From Neisseriaceae bacterium (GTDB taxonomy: Bacteria; Pseudomonadota; Gammaproteobacteria; Burkholderiales; Neisseriaceae), in NCBI GenBank assembly GCA_017989485.1, contig JAGNPU010000017.1, forward strand, positions 1-13,149: DNA of 13,149 nucleotides, given 5' to 3'. Position 1 is the first letter of the stretch, and each line of letters opens with the position of its first letter. The translations under genes were made by a program, and so were the position numbers. This document shows positions 1-6,567 of this stretch, one piece after another. Under the pieces are notes generated by a model that saw nothing but the letters and a program-made list of their open reading frames with translations, was not told the origin of the DNA and made no database searches.

Positions 1-81
1 GGCTAGGCCAGCAGGGTCTGATGACAGCGTTTAGGTTGATGCGGATGTTGTCTGGGTTTGGCCAGGCCTGGCGCGGCGGTG

Positions 82-1098
82 CTAAGCCAGGTCGGCGTGG
101 GTCACGATGAGCCAGCCTAGGTCGGCGCTGACGGGTAACCCTAGAGCCTCCTGAGTGCCGGCCCTTAAGGCCTGTAAATGGTTTAATTGAGTGACGGCGT
201 CCGAGCTGCGTTCAATAAACAGGCGGATGCCGCCAAGGGCCTCAGCGGCGGCTTCAAACAGCATGGGGCCATCGCTGTTCGGCGTGTCGCCGGCCACCAG
301 TATCGGCGGTTGAACCGCATCAATATAGGTTTTGATGGCGGCGGTTTTGCCTTCGTACCAGGTTAAAGGGGCCCATAGGGCCGTGGTCAGCACATAGGGC
401 AATAAGGCCGCAGCATCGTAGGTGCCCGCGCTGATTTGCTGGCGGGCCGTGGTAAGGTGGCCGCTTTGTGGGTGGCGCAATAAGGTCGTCACGCCAATCA
501 CCTGTTCCGGTGGGACGTGGTAGCCGTATTGGGCATCGGCCAAAATCATGCGTATGGCCTCTTCGTGGCCGGCACTGACGATGTAGACAGCTATGCCATG
601 GGATTGCAGGGCATGAACTAGCTGTTGCATGCCGCGCACCCGCGTCGGGCGTTGGGCATCGGCGTCATGGCGCTGGCCGTCGCGGACATAGGCAATGGGG
701 ATGGGATGTTCATAGGCCATGAGTTCGTCTATGGCCGCTTTGAGCTGCTGTAGGCTGAGGCCAGCAAAGCATTGGGCAATCCAGGGGTAGCCTATGTTGT
801 CGTCGAGGGCGCATAGGCGCATGTAATAAGCGTATAGGCTTTCTGGCCCGTCGTCGTCATGGTCCTGGAAGGGCATAAGCTGTAATTCTGGCGCCAAATT
901 GGCTCGGGTCAAAATGTGCTGGTGTTCCAAATAGGCCAATAGCGATTCGGTTAAATCGTGGCCATACAGGGTTTGGTCAGCGTCAAAGACGGCGTACTGG
1001 CCGCTGTGTGCATGTTGGCCTATCAGTTGCCGAAGCCGTGTGGCGGCCGTGCTGGGCCAGGCGGACAGGTCAATGTGATGTTGGTCGGTTGTGGGCAT
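82..1098 (-). CDS. HAD-superfamily phosphatase-like hydrolase
   Basis: The predicted protein has 338 residues and carries the haloacid dehalogenase phosphatase motifs in order: DADQT at residues 39-43 (D39 nucleophile, D41 general acid/base), S175 in VSAGH (motif II), K251 in YEGKT (motif III) and GDTPNSDG at 270-277 (motif IV, metal-binding acids). The large helical insert after motif I resembles the phosphoserine/phosphorylcholine phosphatase-like branch. No signal peptide is visible, so it should act in the cytoplasm. The reading frame stays open upstream to 1308, but the ATG at 1096-1098 is preferred because AGGAAGG (1104-1110 on the plus strand, read in reverse complement) sits 5 nt before it and similarity-like sequence begins there. 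It diverges from the GntR regulator across about 227 bp. The substrate cannot be told from sequence. A link to vanillate use is only positional. The HAD fold assignment is firm; the specific function is not. Confidence 0.85.
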   Translation of the reverse strand: MPTTDQHHIDLSAWPSTAATRLRQLIGQHAHSGQYAVFDADQTLYGHDLTESLLAYLEHQHILTRANLAPELQLMPFQDHDDDGPESLYAYYMRLCALDDNIGYPWIAQCFAGLSLQQLKAAIDELMAYEHPIPIAYVRDGQRHDADAQRPTRVRGMQQLVHALQSHGIAVYIVSAGHEEAIRMILADAQYGYHVPPEQVIGVTTLLRHPQSGHLTTARQQISAGTYDAAALLPYVLTTALWAPLTWYEGKTAAIKTYIDAVQPPILVAGDTPNSDGPMLFEAAAEALGGIRLFIERSSDAVTQLNHLQALRAGTQEALGLPVSADLGWLIVTHADLA

Positions 1099-1325
1099 AT
1101 TAGCCTTCCTAAAGAATGCCATTGGCGAGCGGGTTGTGATGGGCAGGTGAATCGTTTTATGCTGTTTTATTATGGAAGACTTAGGTGGGCGTCTATGATC
1201 TCTAGGCGACATTAGATGTGACAGGAGCGCCAAACACATTTGTGGGCAGTACTCGATGGCAGGGGCCCGATGAACCAAAATCAATGCTACACTTTGAAGC
1301 TTGTTCATACCTTGAGAATAACCTT

Positions 1326-2039
1326 ATGGATCATGGTCATCAAGTGTTGGTCCGCCTGCGTGAAATGATTGCCTCCGGTGAGTTTCAGCCGGGAGAGCGG
1401 ATTATTGAGATCCCCACGGCAGCACGATTAGGCGTGTCGCGCCTGCCGATACGCCTGGCACTGCGCGTATTAGAGCAAGAAGGGCTGTTGGAAAAGCTGC
1501 CCAGGCGGGGGTTTGCGGTTCGCAAAATTGGTCAGCAAGAAATTCTGGGCGCCATTGAGGTGCGCGGTGTGCTAGAAGGCTTGGCGGGGCGTCAGGCCAC
1601 AGAAAAAGGCCTGACCGATGAGGCCTTGGCTATTTTGCAGCAGTGCGTGCATGAGGGTGATGCCTTGTTTGCTGAGGCTGAGTTCACCCTAGACACGGTG
1701 GCGGCGTATCATAAGCATAATGTTTTGTTTCACCAAACCATTATTGAGGCCAGCGGCAATGTGGCCATTGAGATTGCGTTGACCAAGCTGAACAGCCTGC
1801 CCTTTGCTTCCGTGCACTCATTGGTGGTGGACAGTTCGGTGTTGGCGCAGGAGCGCACCCGCTTACACTATGCCCATTTGCAGCATAGGGCTATTTTACA
1901 GGCCTTGCAGGCCGGACAGTCGGCAAGAGTGGAAGCCTTAATGAAAGAGCATGCGCAGGCGCCGCTTTTGTTTAATGACCTACTGCGGCAGTTTGCCAAC
2001 AATGATGAGCGTTTGAAAGTCATTCAAGAATCTTCATAA
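1326..2039 (+). CDS. vanR: GntR-family transcriptional regulator with FCD domain, VanR-like
   Basis: The 237-residue protein has an N-terminal winged helix-turn-helix (about residues 5-67: LREMIASGEFQPGERI, then ARLGVSRLPIRLALRVLEQEG and the wing RRGFAVRKI) and a C-terminal all-helical FCD ligand-binding domain (about 72-225). Likely FCD metal or effector ligands are N132/H136 in HNVLFH, H187 in HLQHRAI and H209 in KEHAQ. VanR proteins of this family repress vanAB and release DNA when vanillate binds. The identity as VanR is inferred from the neighbouring vanAB genes and from the VanR-type operator at 4143-4160. The ATG at 1326 fits the usual start of the HTH domain. An in-frame ATG at 1284 and the frame opening at 1218 would add residues with no family resemblance, and no strong Shine-Dalgarno decides between them. 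The gene converges with vanB. No copy of the operator lies in front of it, so autoregulation is not evident. Confidence 0.85.
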   Translation: MDHGHQVLVRLREMIASGEFQPGERIIEIPTAARLGVSRLPIRLALRVLEQEGLLEKLPRRGFAVRKIGQQEILGAIEVRGVLEGLAGRQATEKGLTDEALAILQQCVHEGDALFAEAEFTLDTVAAYHKHNVLFHQTIIEASGNVAIEIALTKLNSLPFASVHSLVVDSSVLAQERTRLHYAHLQHRAILQALQAGQSARVEALMKEHAQAPLLFNDLLRQFANNDERLKVIQESS

Positions 2040-2066
2040 GCCATGCGGCCACCCGCATGGCTTATG
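2035..2066. terminator. Bidirectional hairpin between vanR and vanB
   Basis: A perfect 14-bp inverted repeat (left arm 2035-2048, CATAAGCCATGCGG; loop CCAC 2049-2052; right arm 2053-2066) lies between the two convergent genes. The left arm contains the vanR stop codon (2037-2039), and the vanB stop lies 13 bp beyond the right arm. Neither flank has a long T-run (CCTATTATTCCCTT follows on the plus strand), so it may end transcripts from both sides inefficiently or act as a 3' stabilising stem. Confidence 0.7.
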
Positions 2067-2078
2067 CCTATTATTCCC

Positions 2079-3023
2079 TTATAAATCGAGCACCAGCCGG
2101 GCACTGCGCGCACGCGAACAGCAAGGCGTGAACACCGTGTTGGCCGCTCTTTCTTCATCCGTCAAAAAGTGGTCTCTGTGTTCGGGCGTGCCGGCCATGA
2201 CTTGGGTCAGGCAGGTGCCGCATATGCCCTGTTCGCAAGACACAGGAATAAAATAACCGTGCGCTTCTAGCACTTGGGTAATGCTCACGTCGGCGGGGAT
2301 CGCGATGACGTCTCCGCTGCTGGCAATTTCCACCTCAAAACCCGTGTTGGCCACCGAGTCAGACGACGCTGCTTGAAATCGCTCTTGATGGCAGTGGGTT
2401 TCTGGCCAGCCTCGTGCCGAAGCATGTTGGCGGATCGCGCTCATAAAGCCTTCTGGACCACAGATGTAGAGGTGCTTGTTCGGGTTCGGGAGGCCGAGAT
2501 AGGCATCAAAAACCTGTTCATCTTTGGGCCTGCCGTGGACGTAGGTGACCTTGCCGGCAAAGTCTGCCTGATTGAGCCGTGTCTGGAATGCCAGCTGTTC
2601 CGGACTTTTGGCAAAATAATACAGTTTAAAAGGCATGTTTTGGCTCAAGAAATACTCGCACATGGCCATGAGTGGGGTGATGCCTATGCCGCCGGCAAAC
2701 AAGATGGCTTCATGCGGATCGCTGTGGGGGGCGAACAGCTGTCTGGGTTCGCTGATTTCTAGCTCTGTGCCCACGCTCAGGGCTTCGTGCATGTGGCGAG
2801 AGCCCCCGCGCGATTGACGGTCGTTGAGTACCCCGATGACGTAGCGATGGTTTTCTGCTGGGCTGTTGCACAGAGAGTATTGGCGTGTCAGGCCGTTGCT
2901 CATGGTGACGTCAATGTGGGCCCCTGCCGCAAAGGGCGGCAGGGGGGCGTTGTGTCGGCGGCGTAGTTCAAACAGTTTGATGTTGGCGCAGTTGTGCTCA
3001 ATATGGGTGATGTCAACCTTCAT
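2079..3023 (-). CDS. vanB: Vanillate O-demethylase, reductase component
   Basis: VanB passes electrons from NADH to the Rieske oxygenase VanA. The 314-residue protein has the phthalate-dioxygenase-reductase layout. An N-terminal flavin (FMN) domain carries RQYSL at 47-51. A nucleotide-binding domain carries GGIGITP at 111-117 and CGPEGFM at 188-194. A C-terminal plant-type [2Fe-2S] ferredoxin domain has C263, C268 and C271 in CEQGICGTC and a fourth cysteine at C301 (or C302). This is full length for the family. Its ATG follows the vanA stop by 1 nt, and its Shine-Dalgarno AGGAAG (3030-3035, reverse complement) lies inside the end of vanA, so the two are co-transcribed and probably translationally coupled. 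Context and domain order make VanB far more likely than another phthalate-type reductase. Confidence 0.93.
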   Translation of the reverse strand: MKVDITHIEHNCANIKLFELRRRHNAPLPPFAAGAHIDVTMSNGLTRQYSLCNSPAENHRYVIGVLNDRQSRGGSRHMHEALSVGTELEISEPRQLFAPHSDPHEAILFAGGIGITPLMAMCEYFLSQNMPFKLYYFAKSPEQLAFQTRLNQADFAGKVTYVHGRPKDEQVFDAYLGLPNPNKHLYICGPEGFMSAIRQHASARGWPETHCHQERFQAASSDSVANTGFEVEIASSGDVIAIPADVSITQVLEAHGYFIPVSCEQGICGTCLTQVMAGTPEHRDHFLTDEERAANTVFTPCCSRARSARLVLDL

Positions 3024-3024
3024 C

Positions 3025-4068
3025 TTAGGCTTCCTGCTGTTCTTGCTGAATTTTACGCTCGATGATTTTGCGCGATTGGACGCCGCCCGAATCGATGTTG
3101 AGCATCAGCAGCCTGCGTTCAGGCATTCGGCTGAGGTTGGCCTGTTGTTGCTCCAACATGTCTAAATCTTCAGAAAATATTTTGCCCTGGCCCTGACGTA
3201 TGGCTTCGGTGAGGGCGTCATCGTTGGGTTTAAAGTGCCTGGCCATACCCCAGAAGTACCAGTGCGACGTTTCGGTTTCAGGCGTGATGAAGTCGACCAC
3301 AATACAGGCAGCCTTTTTGTCGGCAGGGGCGTTGTAGCCACCGTGGCCGGCGAGGGCCACGCCTACTTCAATGTGGACGCTGCTGGGCAATTGAAACAGG
3401 CAGCGCTGCCAGCGATCGACTAATTGGTCGTGGGGCAGGCCGTTGTGTTTTAAATTGTCCTGCCAAAACGGGGGGGCATAGATTTGTTCCATGTGCCGCT
3501 CTAGCATCACCACATCGCCTTGAACCGTCGTTTTAGAAGGGGTTTCGTCGATTTCTTTTTGGCCTATGCTGGCCGCGTGAACATAGGTTTCATGGGTTAA
3601 GTCCATCAGGTTGTCGATCATGAGGCGATAGTCGGCGTTGATGTGATACAGCCCGCCACCATACGCCCATTCTTCGTTTTCAGCCCATTCAAACGTGGGC
3701 AAAAGGGCCTCGTCGGCCTGTTCTTTGTCGCCGGCCCAAAACCAGATAAACCCATAACGTTCCACAACGGCATAAGACTTAATGCAGGGAAAACCTTGTA
3801 CCCTTTGTAAGGGCATGGCCTGTGGTTTGCCATCGCAGCCCATTTCCAAGCCGTGATAGCCACACACCAGGCGGCCATCTTGAACAAAGCCCAGCGACAA
3901 AGGGGCGCCGCGGTGGGGGCAAAAGTCTTCAACGGCGGCAATGGTGCCATGGCTGCGGAACAGCACGATTTTTTCGTGACAAATGGTACGGCCTAAGGGT
4001 TGGTCTTTGACTTCATCGCTGCTGGCGGCGACATACCAGGCGTGACGGATAAAGGTGGATTGGGTCAT
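3025..4068 (-). CDS. vanA: Vanillate O-demethylase, Rieske oxygenase component
   Basis: VanA removes the methoxy methyl group of vanillate using O2 and electrons from VanB, giving protocatechuate and formaldehyde in the cytoplasm. The 347-residue protein has a Rieske [2Fe-2S] site: C50 and H52 in CPHRGAPLS, C69 and H72 in CGYHG. The catalytic domain has the mononuclear iron motif DNLMDLTHETYVH (D156, H159, H164). Stretches such as ERYGFIWFW, EWAYGGGL, QKEIDETP, GQGKIFSEDL and LNIDSGGVQSR agree with my recollection of Pseudomonas VanA along the whole length. The start is supported by a strong Shine-Dalgarno AGAGGAG (4075-4081, reverse complement) 6 nt before the ATG. It is first in the vanAB operon, with a promoter and VanR operator just upstream. 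No defects are visible in ligand residues. Confidence 0.96.
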   Translation of the reverse strand: MTQSTFIRHAWYVAASSDEVKDQPLGRTICHEKIVLFRSHGTIAAVEDFCPHRGAPLSLGFVQDGRLVCGYHGLEMGCDGKPQAMPLQRVQGFPCIKSYAVVERYGFIWFWAGDKEQADEALLPTFEWAENEEWAYGGGLYHINADYRLMIDNLMDLTHETYVHAASIGQKEIDETPSKTTVQGDVVMLERHMEQIYAPPFWQDNLKHNGLPHDQLVDRWQRCLFQLPSSVHIEVGVALAGHGGYNAPADKKAACIVVDFITPETETSHWYFWGMARHFKPNDDALTEAIRQGQGKIFSEDLDMLEQQQANLSRMPERRLLMLNIDSGGVQSRKIIERKIQQEQQEA

Positions 4069-4115
4069 ATTGGGCTCCTCTAAAGCGCGTGTTTGTTTTG
4101 TTTTTGGTTAAATTA

Positions 4116-4144
4116 AATCTAGATTAAATGGTTGAGGGTGTCAA
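4116..4144 (-). promoter_or_regulatory. vanAB promoter (-35/-10)
   Basis: Read on the minus strand, a consensus -35 TTGACA (4139-4144) is followed after exactly 17 bp by TAGATT (4116-4121) as a -10 element (4 of 6 matches). The start of transcription would fall near 4109, leaving about 40 nt of leader before the vanA ATG. The -35 box overlaps the edge of the palindromic operator at 4143-4160, the geometry expected for repression by blocking RNA polymerase. Confidence 0.7.
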
Positions 4145-4160
4145 TATTGGATCCAATATT
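4143..4160. promoter_or_regulatory. VanR operator (perfect 18-bp palindrome)
   Basis: AATATTGGATCCAATATT is a perfect inverted repeat centred between 4151 and 4152. Its core ATTGGATCCAAT (4146-4157) is, from established knowledge, the operator of the GntR-type VanR of Caulobacter crescentus. It lies in the divergent gap between vanA and the aromatic-acid symporter and overlaps the vanA -35 box, so one VanR dimer could govern vanAB and possibly the transporter. The match to the core is seen directly; binding is inferred. Confidence 0.85.
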
Positions 4161-4346
4161 TGATCATGTTTTTAACTGCTATTTTTGTTATATCTGATTT
4201 GCGCTTTATTTTGTTGATTTTATGTGATTATTTCCATATCTTTCTATTTGAAATAATGGCGACAGCGCTTTTATTTCTATTTTTGAATCCAAAGTGCGGC
4301 AGCACGATAACAATAAAGATTTATTCAAGGCCAGACGCATGCCTAT

Positions 4347-4353
4347 AGAGGAG
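4347..4353 (+). promoter_or_regulatory. Ribosome binding site supporting a GTG start
   Basis: AGAGGAG lies 6 nt (AAGTTT) before a GTG at 4360-4362 that is in frame with the MFS transporter. The alternative ATG at 4339 has only a weak AAGG 9 nt upstream, and the strong site would then lie inside the coding region. This decides in favour of the GTG start. Confidence 0.65.
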
Positions 4354-4359
4354 AAGTTT

Positions 4360-5676
4360 GTGGAGAAGAAATTAAGTGCGCCGTTAGAGCAGCAGAAGAT
4401 GACGGTGTATCAGTGGTTTACGGTGGGGATGTGTGTTTTTCTCAACATCATAGACGGATTTGATGTGCTGGTGATGGCCTTTACGGCCAGTGCCATTTCG
4501 CAGGAATGGGGGCTTAGTGGGGCACAAATAGGGTTTTTATTCAGTGCGGGCCTAGTCGGGATGGCGGGCGGCTCACTGTTTATTGCGCCTTGGGCCGATA
4601 AAATGGGCCGCAAGCCGATTGTGTTAATCTGTTTGGCCGTTTCTGGCGTCAGCATGCTGTTCAGTGCGGCGGCGGCTTCGGTGTGGCAATTGGGCATTTT
4701 GCGCTTTATTACGGGCCTAGGCATCGGTGGGATTTTGGTCAGCAGCAACGTTTTGACCAGCGAGTATGCATCCGCTAAGTGGCGCAGCCTGGCCGTGAGC
4801 TTACAGTCGACCGGCTATGCCATTGGTGCCTCCTTGGGTGGGGTGTTGGCGATTTATTTAATCAGCCAGCTAGGGTGGCGCTCGGTGTTTTTTAGTGGCG
4901 GCTTGGTGACCTGTGCGTTTGTGGCGGTGGCCTATGTGTGGTTGCCTGAATCCCTGTCTTTTTTATTGGTCAAGCAGCCCCGGGGGGCTTTGCTCAAGGC
5001 CAATCGAATCCATGCGCGGGTGGGCTTGCCGCAGCTGGCGGCTTTGCCTAACACCGACGGCATACAAGCCACTCGCGTCAGCGGCATTCGCAGTTTGTTT
5101 GCCCCTACGTTAAAGGTGTCTACGCTGGCGATTTGGGGGGCATTTTTTTGCGTGATGTTTGGATTTTACTTCATCGTCAGTTGGACGCCTAAGCTGTTGG
5201 CCAGTGCCGGGATGAGTGCAGAACAGGGTATTAAGATTGGCATCTGGTTGAATGTGGGGGCCATGTTTGGGGCCATTTTAATCGGCTATTTGGGCACGCG
5301 CTTTAACATTAAGGCCGTGCACATAGGCTTTTTATTCGTGACCAGCGTGTTGATGGGGGTGTTTGCCTACGTGTTGGATCAGCTCAGCTTGGCCGTGGTG
5401 GTGGGATTTTTGCTGGGGGTGTTGGCCAATGGCGCTGTGGCGGGGTTGTATGCCATCACGCCGACGATTTACGATGTTGGCCATCGGGCCAGTGGCGTTG
5501 GCGCCGCCATTGGGGTGGGGCGGGCAGGAGGCATAGTGTCGCCGCTGGTGGCGGGCGTGTTGCTAGACCGACATTGGCAAGCGGCACAGCTGTTTGTGTT
5601 TTATGCCCTGATTTTTGTGGTGGCCATTGCGATGGTCATGCTGTTGCAACGGCAGGCGAATAAGGCTGGGATATAG
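4360..5676 (+). CDS. MFS aromatic acid:H+ symporter (AAHS family), probable vanillate uptake
   Basis: The predicted 438-residue integral membrane protein has about 12 hydrophobic segments. The AAHS hallmark DGFD occurs in the first membrane helix (residues 32-35), and the MFS loop 2-3 motif ending APWADKMGRKP lies at about 77-86. Family members such as PcaK, VanK and BenK import aromatic acids with protons across the inner membrane. Its position divergent from vanA across a VanR operator points to vanillate or a related methoxybenzoate as substrate, which is inference. The GTG at 4360 is preferred because of AGAGGAG 6 nt upstream. The ATG at 4339 would add seven residues, and the frame is open back to 4294. 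A rho-independent terminator follows the stop. Length is normal for the family. Substrate identity cannot be separated from protocatechuate or 4-hydroxybenzoate by sequence reading alone. Confidence 0.88.
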   Translation: MEKKLSAPLEQQKMTVYQWFTVGMCVFLNIIDGFDVLVMAFTASAISQEWGLSGAQIGFLFSAGLVGMAGGSLFIAPWADKMGRKPIVLICLAVSGVSMLFSAAAASVWQLGILRFITGLGIGGILVSSNVLTSEYASAKWRSLAVSLQSTGYAIGASLGGVLAIYLISQLGWRSVFFSGGLVTCAFVAVAYVWLPESLSFLLVKQPRGALLKANRIHARVGLPQLAALPNTDGIQATRVSGIRSLFAPTLKVSTLAIWGAFFCVMFGFYFIVSWTPKLLASAGMSAEQGIKIGIWLNVGAMFGAILIGYLGTRFNIKAVHIGFLFVTSVLMGVFAYVLDQLSLAVVVGFLLGVLANGAVAGLYAITPTIYDVGHRASGVGAAIGVGRAGGIVSPLVAGVLLDRHWQAAQLFVFYALIFVVAIAMVMLLQRQANKAGI

Positions 5677-5687
5677 GCTCATGAGCC
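5676..5687. repeat. Perfect 12-bp palindrome at the symporter stop codon
   Basis: GGCTCATGAGCC starts at the last base of the TAG stop and is closely followed by a second perfect palindrome, GCTTTAAAGC (5689-5698). The flanks AAGGCTGG (5662-5669) and CCAGCTTT (5686-5693) could also pair. It may fold in the mRNA ahead of the true terminator; no function is known. Confidence 0.35.
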
Positions 5688-5715
5688 AGCTTTAAAGCGT
5701 GTTGTGGCCAAGAAA

Positions 5716-5747
5716 GGTCGTTTGCCTGAAGAGGCAGACGGCCTTTT
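5716..5747 (+). terminator. Rho-independent terminator after the symporter gene
   Basis: A 12-bp stem (5716-5727 GGTCGTTTGCCT with 5732-5743 AGGCAGACGGCC, two G-T pairs) closes a GAAG loop and is followed by TTTT (5744-5747). On the opposite strand the preceding AGAAA would give a short T-run, so weak termination from the other side is possible. Confidence 0.75.
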
Positions 5748-6160
5748 GGGTTTGCCGGGCTGGGTGATTGTCGTTTTTTTGTCAATTGCGGCCATTTTAT
5801 TCCGCGTGGCTACACCATTATAACTAGGATAAAAAAGACTGACGTTGGGTGTTGACGGCCTTGTTTTTGATTTATATTAAATTTTTAATTTAAAGTAATG
5901 GCATTTTTATTAATTAATTTAATTCTCCTATCTTTACTAATTTTAGTATTGTTTTTGTTCTATTTTAATAAATATATATGATTATTATAGTTAATAATTA
6001 ATTAAATAATAAATGACTTTTGAGTTAACTAAATGATTTGTCATGTATGGCCTGTCGTCACATCATTATTTTTATCAATGATTGCGTCAAGCTAAGGGCC
6101 GGAGTGGGGGGCGGTACGCAGCCGGATAAGGGCTTGATCTATTGCGCAAATAACATAGTA

Positions 6161-6185
6161 TGTTTACATTACTTAATATAAACAG
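6161..6185. promoter_or_regulatory. Inverted repeat resembling TorR boxes
   Basis: TGTTTACAT (6161-6169) and ATATAAACA (6176-6184) form a 9-bp inverted repeat with one mismatch and a 6-bp spacer. Read on the minus strand, the right arm is CTGTTTATAT (6176-6185), which differs at one position from the E. coli TorR box CTGTTCATAT. The left arm with its 5' base matches 7 of 10. E. coli uses direct rather than inverted repeats, so assignment to a TorR-like regulator is tentative. No torR, torS or torT gene is in the window. Confidence 0.4.
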
Positions 6186-6192
6186 ACATGTT

Positions 6193-6206
6193 TTGACAAT
6201 TATCAT
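6193..6206. promoter_or_regulatory. Distal ANR/FNR-like box
   Basis: TTGACAATTATCAT reads on the minus strand as ATGAT-AATT-GTCAA, one mismatch from the ANR consensus TTGAT-N4-GTCAA. Its centre is 49 bp upstream of the stronger box at 6242-6255. The same bases contain TTGACA, which could instead be a -35 element, but no good -10 lies at the right distance. Confidence 0.35.
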
Positions 6207-6241
6207 GACTAATGAAATAGGAATCAGTAACAAATTGGGCA

Positions 6242-6255
6242 TTGACCTTGATCAA
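6242..6255. promoter_or_regulatory. ANR/FNR box for the tor operon
   Basis: TTGAC-CTTG-ATCAA is the reverse complement of TTGAT-CAAG-GTCAA, a full match to the ANR-type consensus TTGAT-N4-GTCAA and one base from E. coli FNR TTGAT-N4-ATCAA. If transcription starts near 6290, the box is centred at -41.5, the class II activator position, and TAGTCT (6278-6283) would be the -10. It also contains the perfect palindrome CTTGATCAAG (6247-6256). The motif is seen directly; anaerobic activation is inferred. Confidence 0.6.
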
Positions 6256-6334
6256 GCGTGAGCAAGGCCAAAAAAGCTAGTCTATGGGCGTTTTACGGTA
6301 CTAATCCTTTTTGCTTAGTTAGGAGCCTTTCAGC

Positions 6335-6511
6335 ATGAAAAATAACGCGAGTAAGCCTGTGGCCTGGGCTGAGTTTCCTAAAAAATCACAGTGGCGGCAG
6401 TTCTTGCTGTTGGCGTTTGTCGGCCTGCCCGTGGTGATGCTGTTAAGCCTATGCGCTTACGGTTTTGTGGTTTGGTTTGCGCAAATGATGTTTTTTGGGC
6501 CACCTAGCTAA
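6335..6511 (+). CDS. torE: TorE/NapE-family small membrane protein
   Basis: This 58-residue protein has one hydrophobic helix (about residues 23-50, FLLLAFVGLPVVMLLSLCAY onward) after a short basic N-terminus containing EFPKKSQWR. It ends in the NapE/TorE-type signature YGFVVWFAQMMFFGPPS. NapE and TorE proteins are small inner-membrane proteins of unknown role encoded with periplasmic nitrate reductase or TMAO reductase. The ATG is preceded by AGGAG (6321-6325) with a 9-nt spacer, and the frame ends in TAA at 6509-6511. It is the first gene of the operon and lies 56 nt before torC, which matches the torECAD order known in Shewanella. Function within the respiratory complex is not established for the family. 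Confidence 0.85.
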   Translation: MKNNASKPVAWAEFPKKSQWRQFLLLAFVGLPVVMLLSLCAYGFVVWFAQMMFFGPPS

Positions 6512-6567
6512 ACAACTGCTTCTAAATATCCCAAAACTTATAATAATAAATCCCCACAAGAGAGCAC

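Larger units (their letters stand above)
5748..6334. other. Long AT-rich intergenic region upstream of the tor operon
   Basis: No convincing gene was found in these roughly 590 bases. From about 5860 to 6035 the sequence is nearly all A and T (for example TTAATTAATTTAATT and AAATATATATG), in strong contrast to the coding DNA on both sides. The part nearest torE holds an inverted repeat (6161-6184), two ANR/FNR-like boxes (6193-6206 and 6242-6255) and a possible -10 (6278-6283). A weak hairpin (ATCATT 6062-6067 with AATGAT 6077-6082) is also present. The tract may bind nucleoid proteins or hold an undetected small RNA; neither is shown. Confidence 0.6.

Noticed and set aside
1..81. Possible partial gene at the left edge (plus-strand frame open into the end of the HAD gene)
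   Set aside because: Only about 35 codons, overlapping a real gene antiparallel, with no motif. I see no supported feature here beyond a 12-bp palindrome GCCAGGCCTGGC at 61-72.
4116..4125. AATCTAGATT palindrome as a second operator
   Set aside because: It coincides with the -10 region of the vanA promoter, is only 10 bp, and does not resemble the VanR site.
4288..4297. AAGTGCGGC, similar to the Pasteurellaceae uptake core AAGTGCGGT
   Set aside because: Single occurrence with one mismatch, and no second copy was noticed.
4160..4348. 62-codon hydrophobic reading frame from TTG 4160 between vanA and the symporter gene
   Set aside because: It starts inside the VanR operator, has no ribosome site, and its hydrophobic residues reflect AT-rich DNA. 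It also overlaps the symporter start region.
5716..5743. Possible Neisseriaceae DNA uptake sequence in the terminator stem (minus strand AGGCCGTCTGCC)
   Set aside because: The last two bases differ from AGGCCGTCTGAA and I found no full uptake sequence elsewhere in 13 kb, although such repeats are dense in those genomes.
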